Shown: positions 11,893-23,535, counted from the first letter of the stretch. The stretch: DNA of 64,000 nt from Brachionus plicatilis (GCA_010279815.1 QEOQ01000690.1:432818-496817), one strand, 5' to 3'. The notes: generated from the sequence alone by a model not told the origin. Translations and numbers: made by a program.

Positions 11893-13013
11893 GACATATA
11901 TGTTACAGTTAAAACGAGAAATTGGGCATTACGCGAAATGTCAATGGCAAATAATAAGCTACTGGAAAAAACTAAGTTTGCAAAATGACTGATCTTATGT
12001 GAAATGACATGACAAAACATAAAAAAACTGTAAAAAACAGGAAACTTCTAATATAATTTGCTAAATGACATGCTAAAAAATAAAAATTCTAATAAATGAA
12101 AAAGCAAAATACTAACTATTAATATTAATTGTGTATAATTCAAAATTAATAATTGTTAATAGTAAATATATTATTACGTTTTGAAGGTAACATATATAGA
12201 CAACAAAAAATTTTATAAAATGAATTATTTATTTTATTTATGTTGTATGTGTATGTATTGTGTTAATTTGAGTTTTAAAATTTGTTTAAAAATATATAAA
12301 TAAAAATGATTGAAAAAATTCAAGAGATAGAAGATGCTCTTACTAACCCAAGCAATAATGCCGTCCAACAAAAAAATTTAGATTTGAGAGAAAAAATTAC
12401 GAATCGTCTTTGTCAATTTTTCAAAAAGGATCTCAAAACTAATGATTTTTCAATCGAGAAAGATAAAATTATAAAAAAAAAGTAGAATTCTTAATAGATA
12501 TCATCGATAACCAAACTAAAGTAAAAAGTGCTCATCGTTATCAAAACAACTGGGATATCAAAAAATTAATAGAAAAATCCGAAAAAAAACAATCGGTTTG
12601 GTTATTGTTGTAATTGAAGATATGTATGATGTTGTTCTTAAGTCACATGTTGCTGTCGGATAATAATTTTATGTTTTTATTTTTATTTTTTTACTTGAAT
12701 TTGACTTTTTTAATAAATGGAATTTCAAATATGTATGCCATGTAATTTAATAAATTTTCTTATTTTAAAATTTTTAATTTTGTTATCTTTAAAAATTTAG
12801 ATATTTACCAAATAATTAATGGCAATTATTGAAATACATTAAAATCACAAGTTTATTTTTTGCCATGTCATTTTCAGAGGAGTGATAGCACAAGAAAAAA
12901 TAAAAAAAAATAATAAATTTATTTTTTGACAATGGTATTTCATGAAAAATCTTGGCATTTTGAGTAATGCCCAATTTCACGTTTTGAAGGTAACATATAT
13001 ACATAGTACATAG
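11893..13013. mobile_element. Inverted-repeat element, about 1.1 kb, with a small cargo ORF
   Basis: The left end CATATATGTTAC...GAAATTGGGCATTAC (11896-11935) is mirrored at the right by GTAATGCCCAATTTCACG...GGTAACATATATAC (about 12964-13005). A third partial copy of the tip, ACGTTTTGAAGGTAACATAT, lies internally at 12177. Between the arms is a plus-strand ORF starting at 12307 that reads about 59 codons. Its coding sense seems to continue in another frame (VEFLIDIIDNQTKV...). The peptide is charged and helical with no recognised domain. Boundaries and superfamily are uncertain. Confidence 0.6.
12307..12600 (+). pseudogene. Frameshifted cargo ORF of unknown function
   Basis: ATG at 12307 opens MIEKIQEIEDALTNPSNN and runs to a stop near 12485. 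The +1 frame carries on with VEFLIDIIDNQTKVKSAHRY and NNWDIKKLIEKSEKK, suggesting one frameshift in an A-rich tract at about 12475. The product would be about 90-100 residues, highly charged and alpha-helical, without signal peptide or membrane segment. It lies inside an inverted-repeat element. I do not recognise the family. Confidence 0.4.
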
Positions 13014-13209
13014 TTTTCTATACCATACAATAGTATAGATGTAAGTTAGATTTAAAAAGCTGACTTTTTGCGTAAGGATGCATTTGGTTTGTTAGCAACC
13101 CAATTGTTTGATGGCGCATAATGGAGCTAACACCTGGTTCTTTTATTTTTCCAGATTGGTCCATTTAGTTTACTTATTTCATTCAGTATTTATTTAATTC
13201 AGACACAGA

Positions 13210-15075
13210 TAAAGGAAAAATCTTTGATGATATTATAGCCACAACCTTTAGCCCTCATTTTGATTTTGTTGAATCTACTGATAAAAGTGAAGTTCCACAA
13301 ATAATAAGAGATTTTTTGAATAATAAGGTAAAAAATAGTTTAAAAAAGCCCACCACCCTACGCACCTTACGCAACAAAAGCATCAGCCTCGAATCACCCG
13401 CTGGACATTCTGTTTCTCGATTTCGCCAAAGCTTTCGACACCGTACCACACACTCGCCTCATACACAAGCTTGAACAATATGGCATAAAATCGAAACTCC
13501 TATGCTGGATACGCTCATTCTTACAAAACAGGAAGCAAAAAGTAATTCTAGGCGAACACGAATCAGATTGGCTACCGGTACTAAGCGGTGTCCCACAAGA
13601 ATCTGTACTCGGCCCTACACTCTTCGTCATCTACATCAACGACATCAGTGATGGAATTACCAATCAGGCGAAAATGTACGCCGACGACACGAAAATTCTA
13701 GCCAAAATAGACCCGAGCCACCCTGAAAACAGCACCACCAGTTTACAAAACGACATAAACACAATCAACGACTGGTCAAACAAGTGGCTGATGAGATTAA
13801 ACATATCGAAATTCAAAGTATTGCATATCGGCAAAAACAACCCAAAAACAACCCAATAGCAACCTACACAATGTCAGATCACAGCTCAAATACAAACATT
13901 AGAATAACTGAAACCACAAGCAAAAGAGACCTCGGCACTTTTATCTCTAATGATCTTAAGCCATCACACCAAGTCTGTAAAGCCGCTGCTAACGCAAACT
14001 TTATACTCAGCTCATTAAAGAACGCCTTTACGTTAAGAGACGCAAAACTCTGGAAAAAGCTTTACACATGTTATATTAGACCGCACTTGGAATTTGCAAG
14101 CTCGGCCTGGAGTCCATACACCCAGAAAGACTTAAAATTGCTGGAAAAAGTACAACACAGAGCCACGAAAACCATACATGAGTTCAAAAGCCTAAACTAC
14201 GAAGATCGATGCAGCAAATTAGGGCTAACTACACTAAAAATAAGGCGTATCCGTGGAGACATAATACAGAAATTTAAGCTTGAATCAAATTTAGAGCACA
14301 TAAACTGGTACGCAAAACCGCTATGCTCGGAGCCGCGAAGGGGTCATAGAGGACTTTTCAGGCGTGAAATAGTAAGATGTTGTAATCCAAGGCACAATTT
14401 TTTCAATAATAGAATTGTTAAATTTTGGAACGGCCTACCAAACGAAGTCAGCAACTCAACTACAGTCAACTCATTCAAGAACAACCTCGACAATCATCTC
14501 GCCACCGCTACAGGGCGTCATCTACTGTTGACGCGCTCCGCATGATCAATTTCATGCCGCGGTTTTTTTTACTACTACTACTACTACCCTTTTAGAAATT
14601 ACAAATACCTTAAAAAAACTAAAAGAGCGAGCAAGGTCTGGCTTAGATCGGATCCACAACTTAATGATAAAAAATTTACCAAAAGAGAATTTATTTGAAA
14701 TAAGTAAACTTTTTAACATGAGTCTAGAACTAGGCCAAGTCAAAAAAAGCCAAAATCCTGGAAAATAGCAAATATAACCATGATCCCTAAGAAATCTTCT
14801 CATACTCAAGACCCTAATAACAATTGTCCAATTAGTATGACAAGTTGTCTTGGAAAGTTACTTGAACATATTATTTACACCAGAATATGTAATTTTCTTG
14901 AGAACAATAAATTACTTGAACATGAGCAATCAGGATCTAGATAACATAGACGTACAGCAGATAATCTCTTCTTTCTTATTCAAAAAGTTGCAGAGTCCTT
15001 TAATAGAAAGAAATAGGTATGTTAGGTAATCTTTGAAAATCCTTGATAGGATCAATCTTGGATTATTCTTTTCCT
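13210..15075 (+). mobile_element. LINE family B copy, split by a younger LINE
   Basis: Left part (about 13213-13340): a frame with FDDIIATTFSPHFDF and IIRDFLNNKVKNSL, matching the linker before the RT domain. Right part (from about 14583): LEITNTLKKLKERARSGLD, then WKIANITMIPKKSSHTQDP, KLLEHIIYTRICNFL and HEQSG, the first RT blocks of a Jockey-like element. Near 15010 it jumps from FNRKK straight to a LIGSILDYSF-like piece, so the catalytic palm is deleted. Stops and frameshifts are present. LINE A (13345-14580) interrupts it. Confidence 0.7.
13345..14580 (+). mobile_element. 5'-truncated CR1/Jockey-type LINE (family A), RT palm to 3' tail
   Basis: Reads as a nearly intact C-terminal half of a non-LTR retrotransposon ORF2: LDFAKAFDTVPH, the LSGVPQESVLGP block, the catalytic MYADDTKIL at about 13674, thumb LNISKFKVLHIG, KRDLGTFI, and the C-terminal IRPHLEFASSAWSPY and QHRATKT blocks. 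It ends at a stop at 14543-14545. One frameshift near 13845 joins the frame used up to 13859 with the one reading to 14545. The 3' end has a short GC-rich trailer and an (ACT)n tail at about 14570-14587. It is much GC-richer than its surroundings and little decayed, so it is young. It is truncated before RT block 1 and lacks the endonuclease. Confidence 0.85.
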
Positions 15076-17821
15076 TGTTTTTAATATTCTTTCGACTTAC
15101 TTATCCTTTTTTTTAAATTTTTATTTATTTTTATTTTATTTATTAAAATATTAAAATTTATTGTTTTATTTTTTATTATTATTATTCAATAAAATTGTCA
15201 AAAAAGTCAAAATTTAAAATTTTTATTTTTAATCACATAATTTTTTAAAATATTATCAATATTCTGAGGCTTTTGAAGAATTTTTAGACCGACCTTTTAT
15301 AGGAAAATTAATAAGTTTCAGTTAATTTTATTTTAAGTGAGGCTAATGCATATAAATGACTTTTGCCACGCTCAGGCTCACGGTCACTTCCAAATTAATT
15401 ATTTTTTTAGTTTGAAAATTTTTTTGTTGAGTGAGCAGATCAGAGATTTAGGATGTGCTGAAACAATTTTCCCATTAAAGACTATATAGATTGTTTGCTT
15501 GGATTGTACTTAATATGGTCTTTTACCATATTAAGCTATAATATTGAGTTGATCTTGCATGTCGTTTAAATCGTCTGCCTATAGAATTTTGCCTCAATCT
15601 TTAATCTAAGAATATTTAAAAAAAAGATTATTTTTCCAATTATTAACTTTTATCGAAAAATTAAAATTTTTGAGGTGTTTTCAGAATAATTCCTGGAAGA
15701 ATCATCCCATCAAAATAAACAAATTATAGAAAAAGATAATGAATTAATGAAAAGAAATTATTTTTTTGAGAGGACACAATTAGCTACAAAATAAAATATT
15801 GAACTGTTATTTGAATTTTCATGACTCCATAGAACCATTGATGGTCATTGGTGGTAACATGAAAGTAAAAAAATTAAATAAAGGCAATTTAAATTATAAT
15901 AATTATTGATTTGGCTTGATAATCGGATCAATTTGATGGATTTGATTATTTTGAAAATCTCAGAAGAAAAGAAAAAAAAACTGATTCATTTTAAATTCAA
16001 ATTTAAAAATTTTAAATGCAATGGTGATCTAGTATAATCACCATTACATATAAATAGTTTGTATAAAATTGATTTTTCTCCTGGTCTTGTATAAACTTTA
16101 TTTTTTTTTGTTTTTTGTTTTTGAATTTCTCTTTTTTATACCCTTGTTATCAATCCATATAAAAGAGAATAAAAAGTTGTTTTTTTTTTTTCTACAAAGA
16201 TAATTCAAATTGTATAAAAAAATCAGTAACACTTTTTTGGTTAAATTATTAACCAAAAAAAATGTTAATAAATCATTTAGGCTGGTTTCAAATTTTAAGT
16301 TATCAAATATTTTTTTAATTTTTAAAAAATAAAATTTAATTTTTTAAAATTTTCGATCAAATATTATATTTTAAATTTGATTTTACTTCACCTTAACTTT
16401 TTTTTTTTTATAAACAATTTTATAATTTGACTAAAAACAATGTGTACATATTAAGAAAAAAAATTATTTTTCAAAAGGAGATTTTAATAATGCAAATGTA
16501 CTGTTTTGACACTTCAAAAAAAAAGAAAAATTTTTTTATTTTACATTTTGAATTAAACGATATGAACAAAAGAAAATTTCAATAAGGTCTTTAACTACTT
16601 TAATTAACTTATTACTTTTAATATTATTAATATTTTTGAAGATATTTCTTATTAAATTAAATAATCAAATAATTTATCATCCTTTAATCATTCGTTCTAC
16701 CAAGATTCGACTTTTCCTTATGGTTACTAATTTATTTTCCATGACAAATTATAAAAAAGTGCCAAATTGTACCAATTCCTGTTTGAACAAATGTCTCAAT
16801 CTTAAAAAAAATAATAACACCTAACGATTAAAGCACAATCAACAATTTTCAAAGAAAATTTTTTGAGGGTTTTTTTAGCATAGAGTTAACAGAAGACTTG
16901 ACTTATTTTAATGAACTTTTTCAATATAATAAATCTTCTAAATTTAAAGAAAACTCAACAAACTAAAAGATCTTTCTAACAAAACTCATCTAATCACTCA
17001 AAAAGCTTAATTTTATGTAGGAAACGCCACGACTAACTTATAAATAAATTATTTAAAGATGATCTATTATGGGATCTAATTTCTACAAAATTTCAGCTAT
17101 TAACAATCTAAACATGCTTTTTGAAATTTATTTTAAATTATTACCAAAATTAGAAATTTAAAAAATAAAAAAACAAAATTATTAAATATTTTTTAAAATA
17201 TATTTATCTTTTAATATTACATGAAGTCAGGCAACTATTTTGAAAGCTATTGAAATATTTTTTTACAAAATCATTACAAAATTAAATTTTTGTATCAAAA
17301 ATCAATCAATTTTTTAATGCCAAATTAATCATGGAATTTCTGTCTATGAAAAAGTAAAACAACATTTTATTATTTTTTGTGTAAGACAAGCTTTTTGTTT
17401 CCTATATTTAGGAAATCTTCAAAAAATCGAGATTAATTTGATGCTTCAAATGCTTTTTTTAACCTAACCTTTAAAAAACATCTTTAGAAAAGATTAAAAA
17501 TATAAAGTTCAAAAGTTTCTGGATAATTGTAGATTAATCTTTTTTACTTGTAAATTCTATGTAATTTTGTATTTAATAATAAATTAACTTTTTGTTTTCT
17601 TTTTTTTTCCACATATTTGCCTTTTAGGCTTGATTAAATTTAGAATAAAAAAAAGAAATAAAGTTTAACTAATTTATTGATATTCAAAAAACATAAATAT
17701 AATAATTTAAAAAAAATACATTAGTATTCAAGAAAATTTAGTTAATTTAATCTAAAGAAGGATATTGTGAGTGGTATTTTTAGAGAATTAGATATTTTTG
17801 TTTGCCAGATAGCTGGTCTAT
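15076..17821. other. Long AT-rich stretch without a supported gene
   Basis: Homopolymer-rich DNA throughout. A GC-richer spot at about 15340-15400 and small frames such as 16636-16824 were examined. None shows domain, codon or splice support. The last 100-150 bp is the probable 3' UTR of the calexcitin gene. Confidence 0.5.
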
Positions 17822-19287
17822 TCAGAGATCTAATCCCATATTGACTACATGACCTTGTTCTTCGTTGGTGAAAAATTGCTTCATGAATTCGCTGAACAAA
17901 TTGTAGTCCATTTTCTTTTTACCACTTTCAGTGATATACTCGTAGGCCTTTTGAGCAGCCTCTTCCTCAATCTCCCATGTAGACATCATGACCACAAACT
18001 CATCTTTCAAAATGTTTCTGTCATCGAAAAACTCGTTGGCTCTAAACAAGGCCTTGTGCAAGCCTTCATACCACTCAGGAAAAGAGCCATTTTGTCTCAC
18101 ATGCAAAATGATGTCGTTCATCACATCTAGCCATTCGTCCAGATCGATGGCACCGTCCTTGTTTGCATCACCCACTTCGCACAAATCCCAAAAGTACTTT
18201 TGGAAGTTTTGTTCCAAGCGTTTTCGTAAGATTTTGAGACGCGAGTTCTTTTCAGCGTCCTCCTTTGGCACGATGGTCTCCACGGCCGCCAAAAAATCAT
18301 CCCAAGTCACTATACCGTCATTGTTGGTATCTTAAAAAATTAAAAATTTTTATTTTGAAAATTTTATTTTAATCACATGCACTTAATAGAAATAAAAATA
18401 TCTAAAAATTAAAAATTTTTTTCATTAGATGCATTTTTGGAATTTATATTTAAAATATTTTTTTTTAAATTTGGCTTAATAGATGCTTTTGTGGATAAAA
18501 AAATTTATTGTTAAATCTAGCTTAATAGATGCTCTAGTGGGTTCTAGTGGGTGTTAGTTGATCATGTTTATTTGCCTTATTAAAGATTTTCTTGTGGAAT
18601 TAAAAAATTAATACAAAATTAAAAAATAAAAAATTAATTTTATTTAAATTTTTTTTTTTTATTTAATTCAATAGATACTCATGTGCGCATTAAAAATTTA
18701 ATATTTTGAATTTAATAGATGCTGTTGTGTAAAAATAAAATTCATATTTAAAAAATTTTTTTTTATAAGATGTTCTTGTGGAATTAAAAAATTAAATTTA
18801 ACTTAATAGATTTTCTTGTTGAAAAAAAAAATTTATTTTTAATTTACAACTAAATTTTAATTAATAGATACTCTTGTGCGCATTAAAAATTTTTAGATTT
18901 AAAAAATATTTTTTAATTTAATATATCTTAATAGATGCTTTAATTGGCATTTAAAATTTTACATTTAAAAATTTTTTTTAAAAGATGTTCTTGTGGAATT
19001 AAAAAATTTATATTTAAAACATTTTTTTAAATCTATCTTAATAGATGCACTTGTAAAATTTAAAAATTTTTACTAAAAAAATTTTTTTTTAATTTACAAC
19101 TATATTCTAATTTTAATAGATACTCTTGTGCGCATTAAAAAATTTAAGTTAAACAAAAATTTTTTATTTTAATATATCTTAATAGATGCACTTGTGGAAT
19201 TAAAAAAAAAAGCTTACCCAAAGTTAAATTGTAGTATTTCCTCAACTTTTTTTCGAGAGTTTGATTTTGAATCTGATCTCGTGGCAT
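17822..19287 (-). CDS. Calexcitin / sarcoplasmic calcium-binding EF-hand protein
   Basis: Two minus-strand exons: 19218-19287 (ATG at 19287-19285) and 17822-18330. The split codon joins as GAT across an 887-nt intron, giving 192 residues, the usual size of calexcitin. EF-hand 1 is DTNNDGIVTWDD (24-35), containing the exon junction. EF-hand 2 is DANKDGAIDLDE (78-89). A third, around residues 124-135, is degenerate (FFDDRNILKDEF), and the fourth (TESGKKKMDY region) lacks key acidic ligands. The LPEW-like block after EF2 (GSFPEWYEGL) is typical of the family. Calexcitins are cytosolic Ca2+ buffers/sensors of excitable cells. The protein resembles invertebrate calexcitin/SCP more than calmodulin. 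The intron is filled by a degenerate tandem repeat. Confidence 0.9.
18360..19210. repeat. Intronic degenerate minisatellite in the calexcitin gene
   Basis: A unit of roughly 60 bp built on TTAATAGATGCTCTTGTGG followed by ATTAAAAAATTT recurs about a dozen times and fills the intron. A variant with TAGATACTCTTGTGCGCATT occurs at about 18671, 18865 and 19118, hinting at a higher-order period of 190-250 bp. Divergence is high and only the core word is conserved. Confidence 0.8.
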
Positions 19288-19407
19288 TTTGATTTATTGC
19301 TTTTAAGTTAGTTTTTCTTGTTTAAACCTTTGATTTGATAGAAAGAAGAACTACTGATGAGTATTTATAGAAATTTTGAGCTATTCTTCTAGATTTATCT
19401 CTAAGAT

Positions 19408-19638
19408 ATGGCTCGAACCGAGCATATACTTGAAAATGAATGGATATTTGCTAAATTCAGCATAGTTTCTTCAAGACTTGAGCAATTTCTCAATCTCGAT
19501 TGGCTCAAACTCAGCCTTCCAGAAGCCGAATTCAATCAGCACCGCAGCAATCATAATTCTGAAGTTATCTCAGAGCAAAAAGCTAACAAAAGCAGAATAA
19601 TTTATTCCTCTCAGCCGGGTTCTCATGTTTCCTTGTAA
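19408..19638 (+). other. Doubtful 76-codon ORF in a GC-richer intergenic patch
   Basis: ATG at 19408 opens a frame of mixed composition (MARTEHILENEWIF...) between the start of calexcitin and the 3' end of eL28. The patch is clearly less AT-rich than its surroundings and has no stops over 76 codons, but I recognise no domain. It could equally be the conserved promoter region of calexcitin, which is transcribed away from it. Confidence 0.25.
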
Positions 19639-19819
19639 CCTAATTTTTTAAATTACATTAATTAAAACAAACGAATTAACTATTTCTTTTCTGCACTTAT
19701 TTTTCGAGATCAGATTACACTTTTAATTCATCCAGGTCTGATAAGAAAAAAAAAAAAAAAATTTTTTTAAGAATATTTTTATTAACATTTGAAGACTTGG
19801 AGAAAAAATCTAAAAATGT

Positions 19820-20514
19820 CTACTCTTTTTTGGCCGGCTTGGCAGCTGGAGCAGCCTTGGTTCGCTGGGCGCGCATCAAAGCGCTGGCACGTCTCAAGGC
19901 AGCCATTTTCAAGTCTTTTCGGTACTTGGTTTTGCGCAAGGTGTTTCTGATCTTGTTGAGCACGCGTCTGGGTCCAGAGGAGGTCTTGAAGTTGACTGTG
20001 TTCACATTTTTGGCCGGCTTGTTCCTGAAGCTGGTCTTCAGAGTGGTCAACACAACGCCATCGCCCTCTTGGCTCGCGGCCACTCCGACGGCTTTTTCCT
20101 GGACCAGGCCGCTGAATCGGAACGAATTTTTGCCTTTCAAGTTGTTTGGCTCCTGAATATGACACAAAATTAAGGAATTTTGATAAAATTTTAAAAAGCC
20201 CTCATATAAGTCTTGAATGGAGTATCAGCATCTCAAGTGTACAAAACTCTTTATGATCGCTACTACCAAAATGATTTAATCACGGGGCTTTTGGGAAGTG
20301 TAAAAATGTCCTTCATAAAAAATAGAGTTTCTTCATCAAGGATGTTCATCCTTAAGTTCGCTACTACCAAATTGATTTTTAATCTTCAGGATTTAAAGGA
20401 AAAGAACAAAAAAAAGGCAAACGTACATACAGTTGTGAAAGTTTGACCATGGGCGCCCTTGAGCAAAAAGGCCGAGTTGTTTCTGACAAGCATCCATTGC
20501 AAGTGTGAAGACAT
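19820..20514 (-). CDS. RpL28: Ribosomal protein eL28 (60S L28)
   Basis: Two minus-strand exons: 20431-20514 (28 codons) and 19820-20152 (110 codons plus stop), joined in phase 0, total 138 residues against 137 in human. It starts MSSHLQWMLVRNNSAFLLK. The junction gives TFTT|EPNNLKGKNSFR, matching the conserved TEPNNLKARNSFR block. NTLRKTKYRKDLKMAALRRA matches the conserved RKNKYRPDLRMAAIRRA segment. The C-terminus is Lys/Ala-rich. It is a structural component of the large ribosomal subunit. A pyrimidine-rich AG at 20538-20539, 23 nt before the ATG, may be a 5'-UTR intron acceptor or a trans-splice site. A poly(A) signal (AATAAA on the minus strand) is at about 19773. The 278-nt intron holds two rRNA-like repeats. 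Confidence 0.95.
20235..20395. repeat. Two copies of an 18S-rRNA-like word inside the eL28 intron
   Basis: TCGCTACTACCAAA occurs at about 20257 and again at about 20358 on the plus strand. The first copy is followed by ATGATTTA and preceded by GTGTACA. The 11-mer TCGCTACTACC is a stretch of the 3' region of eukaryotic 18S rRNA, which also has GTACA upstream and a TGATTTA-like word downstream. On the transcribed (minus) strand the copies read GGTAGTAGCGA, antisense to 18S. A possible box C (TTGATGA) and box D (CTGA) flank one copy on that strand, but their spacing is poor. This is either a degenerate rRNA-derived repeat or a snoRNA-like guide. Confidence 0.45.
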
Positions 20515-20539
20515 TTTGAGCTCTGGTTAGAGTGGGTCT

Positions 20540-20963
20540 AAAAACAAGAGGAACATTGCTTTAGTAAGTGCCTAATGCGGCAAAGAAAAAAGCTTAGGAG
20601 CAAATGATTTCAATTTTTTGTTTCAAAATTTTGATAGCTTTGCTTGCAATGCAAATCGTGAGCACGTTTTGGAAAAAAAAAATTTCAAGCTTTTGAGAGA
20701 GTGAATGCATTCAAGTTGATTTTTTTGCCAGCAAACAAAATTAAAATAATTTTTCTAATATGAAAATTTTCTAGCTGAGAAACTGATTTTTGAAAATCAG
20801 TTTGGGAAAAATTTTATTTTTTGTCTTAAACTTTGAATTGAGGTTAAATACCAAGAGAATTGACCCTTGGGTTGATTTGTAAATTAATTTGCTCAACACT
20901 CGTTTTGCAAACAGATTTAAGTCTAGACTAAAAAATTGGAGCAAAATTTTCTTTAAAAAAATT
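20540..20963. other. Upstream region of eL28, no gene seen
   Basis: Probable promoter and 5' leader of eL28 (transcribed leftward). AT-rich, with no other feature. Confidence 0.4.
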
Positions 20964-21545
20964 CGAAAAAATTCCTATTTATTTTATTTGAAAAAATTAT
21001 TTTTAAATAAAAATTTTGACTCTTAAAAGTCAAGTGTGGTGAAAAAAATTGATTCTCGTGAGGACTCTGGTCACCAGAAATAGAAATTTTATTTAACTTG
21101 GAATGGATGTCCGAATGGCCATCTTATATAATTTCACCAAAAATTTAAATTACTGAATTTTCATAACAGGCATTTTATATGATAAAATTTTCAATCAGAA
21201 AAAAATTTATTATTTTGCAAATAAATTAATTATTTATTCAAATTTTTTTTTTTTTAAAAATTCAAAAAGTTTCCTATTTATTTTATTTGAAAAAATTATT
21301 TTTAAATAAAAATTTTGACTCTTAAAAGTCAAGTGTGATGAAACAATTGATTGCCTTGTCGACCCTGGTCATTGGAAACAGAAATTTTATTTAACTTGGA
21401 AAAGATGTTTGTATAGCCATTTTTTATAATTTCACCAAAAATTTAAATTACTGAATTTTCATAATCTGCATTCTATATGATAAAATTTTCAATCAGAAAA
21501 AAATTAATCATTTACAAATAAATTAAATATTTCTTCTAATTTTGG
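20964..21545. repeat. Two-copy direct tandem repeat, period 299 bp
   Basis: The block starting at CCTATTTATTTTATTTG (20974) recurs at 21273. Shared landmarks include TTTTGACTCTTAAAAGTCAA, CACCAAAAATTTAAATTACT and ATGATAAAATTTTCAATCAG. Similarity is high but imperfect, roughly 85-90% by eye, so the duplication is older than the one at 44384. No coding content. Confidence 0.85.
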
Positions 21546-21554
21546 TTAAAAAAA

Positions 21555-21812
21555 TTAAATTCTAGATAATTTTTGAATTTTAAATTTGCAACCAAATTTG
21601 ATGATGAACTCACAAAAATATGCGCCGAAGATGCTGAATAGAAACGCAATGGTAAATGGATCTGCTTTTATTCTTGATTCTATTTTGGTAAAAACTGGTA
21701 GAAAACTATTGCCAAAAAGTATTTTATTAGAGGATTTTATCAAATTTTTTATATGTATTAAAATTAGTGATTTTCAGGAATTCTGGAGTTAAAATTAGTG
21801 ATTTTCAGGAAT
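21555..21812 (-). other. Doubtful membrane-like exon remnant and a 26-29-bp tandem pair
   Basis: A minus-strand frame at 21555-21743 reads GNSFLPVFTKIESRIKAD and then a hydrophobic FTIAFLFSIFGAYFCEFII. The spacing of 'LPVF' and 'FxxxFGAYFxE' vaguely recalls the second helix region of ZIP zinc transporters, but the histidines are absent and no neighbouring exon was found. At about 21760-21812 the word AAAATTAGTGATTTTCAGGA is repeated in tandem. Confidence 0.2.
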
Positions 21813-23535
21813 TTTGTTGATTTGATTTTACCAAGGCATATTCCATTTCTATCAGAAAATAAAAATGGTGCACCAAAATTGGACAAATGTCAGCCGGAAG
21901 AGATTTTTTCAATTCGGAATTAAATGATGAAGGAAAACAAAGTTAAACTTCTTTTATTTTGAAGAATATTTTTTAGAAAATAAATTAAAAAAATATGTAA
22001 TTGTATCAGATTAATTTTATGTTTGTTCTAAAATATAGAATTCAAGCCTGAGCAAGTCAATAATTCAATTCTAATTGCAAGCAGGAAAATTAAGAAATTA
22101 TCATTAATAATTTGTTTTCCAAATTTAGACCTGATTTTTTTAAAATTTGCATTATTCAAAGAAAATATATCCTTTAAAAGCTTTTATTACAATTACTCTA
22201 TTGGAAGGTTTAGAAAATGATTTAGAAACGAAAGTTTTAATTAATGCTTAAAAATTTCCTTTCGCCTCAAAAAAATTGATTATATTTTTTTAAGAGATAC
22301 TGATTTGGTTTGCTTGTTTAAGTTGTAAGTAATTTTTATCAGTTTTTTTCTTAATGCATTAGATTAAGCTAATGTCTTGTTCATCTATTTTTAAATTCGT
22401 TTAGACCAGAAATAATCAAATAAATAAATAATGTGATTAAACACTGCTGAAAGGAGATAAACATTTATTAGCTTTAACTCAAATTAGATTAGAAAACTAA
22501 GCATTTATTACTGTTTACTTTTGATTTGAGTTAAATCAGTAGGGTTTTCTTTTACCACCACTATGAAAGCAATCAACTGATGAAATTTACAATCAATTTT
22601 CTTAGGTTTTCAAAAAAGATAACTGGCGTTCGATTTCAACAAAATATTAAAATTTTTAATAGAAATATTTAAATAATTTAATTTTTTTCAAATAGAATAA
22701 TTCAATTTTTCCAAACTCAAATAGAATTTATTTTAAAAGGCTAATTTAACTAAAAATCTATTGATTAATATTGAAAATTTTTGTTTAATCTTATGGATTT
22801 TACCTAAATTAACAAGACAGAGTTAATTTTCATATAAGTCGAATATAAATTTCCTAAGATATTCACAGTTAAAGACGGTGTCAAATAGACATGTCATCCT
22901 GAAGTCAAAATTGACCTTTATTTATTTTAAAATAATCAAAAAAAAATAAAAATTTAAATAAAATTTTCACTTTTTGACAAAATAATTGAAAATTACTTAC
23001 TCTTGTTTTTAATTGTTGATTTTTAAGAAAAAAATCGAAATGCTGAATTATTAAGTTGTAAGATTGACAATTAATTGGCAAAAATTTTGTTGATTTATTT
23101 TAAAAATAGCAATGATGTTTTTTGTCTATTTTCGAAAAGACTTTAAAACTAAATATACTTGATTAGCAATTTATAAATATTTTTCTAATTTAATTTTTTA
23201 GAACTCATAATGTAATTTTTCAAAATTTTTTATAATAATTAAAAATTTAACTTTATTTGTAAAATAACTTTCAATTTTTACAAAAATCTTTTTTTTTATA
23301 TAAAAACAAATTTGACCTGAACCCTCATTAAATAGTGAAAATTAAAAATTAAATAGAGGAAAAAAATTTAAAAGGCTCCTGCTGGTCATTGCTCTCAATT
23401 ATGATCTCTTAATTTTGAATGTTAAATTTTAAACCCTGTGTTATCAAAAAATTCTTTTTTTGTTTTTCTGAATTCGTTTCCTTAAATTATGCATGGATGT
23501 CATTTTTTACCCAGTCTCATTGCCTAGGCTATTAA
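21813..23535. other. AT-rich spacer, nothing supported
   Basis: No coding block, inverted repeat or RNA gene recognised over 1.7 kb. Confidence 0.5.

Noticed and set aside
13255..13630. Two minus-strand ORFs (64 and 78 codons)
   Set aside because: They are antisense to the LINE A RT domain and the LINE B linker.
19405..19425. GGTTCGAGCC on the minus strand resembling a tRNA B box
   Set aside because: The flanking bases cannot form a T-stem or acceptor stem, and no A box lies at the right distance.
19782..20165. Long frames of 127 (minus) and 119 (plus) codons over eL28
   Set aside because: They are shadows of the eL28 exon, which matches the family along its whole length.
20213..20446. 77-codon plus-strand ORF in the eL28 intron
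   Set aside because: Its sense is opposite to the gene, it overlaps the splice donor, and its composition is explained by intron sequence and the rRNA-like words.
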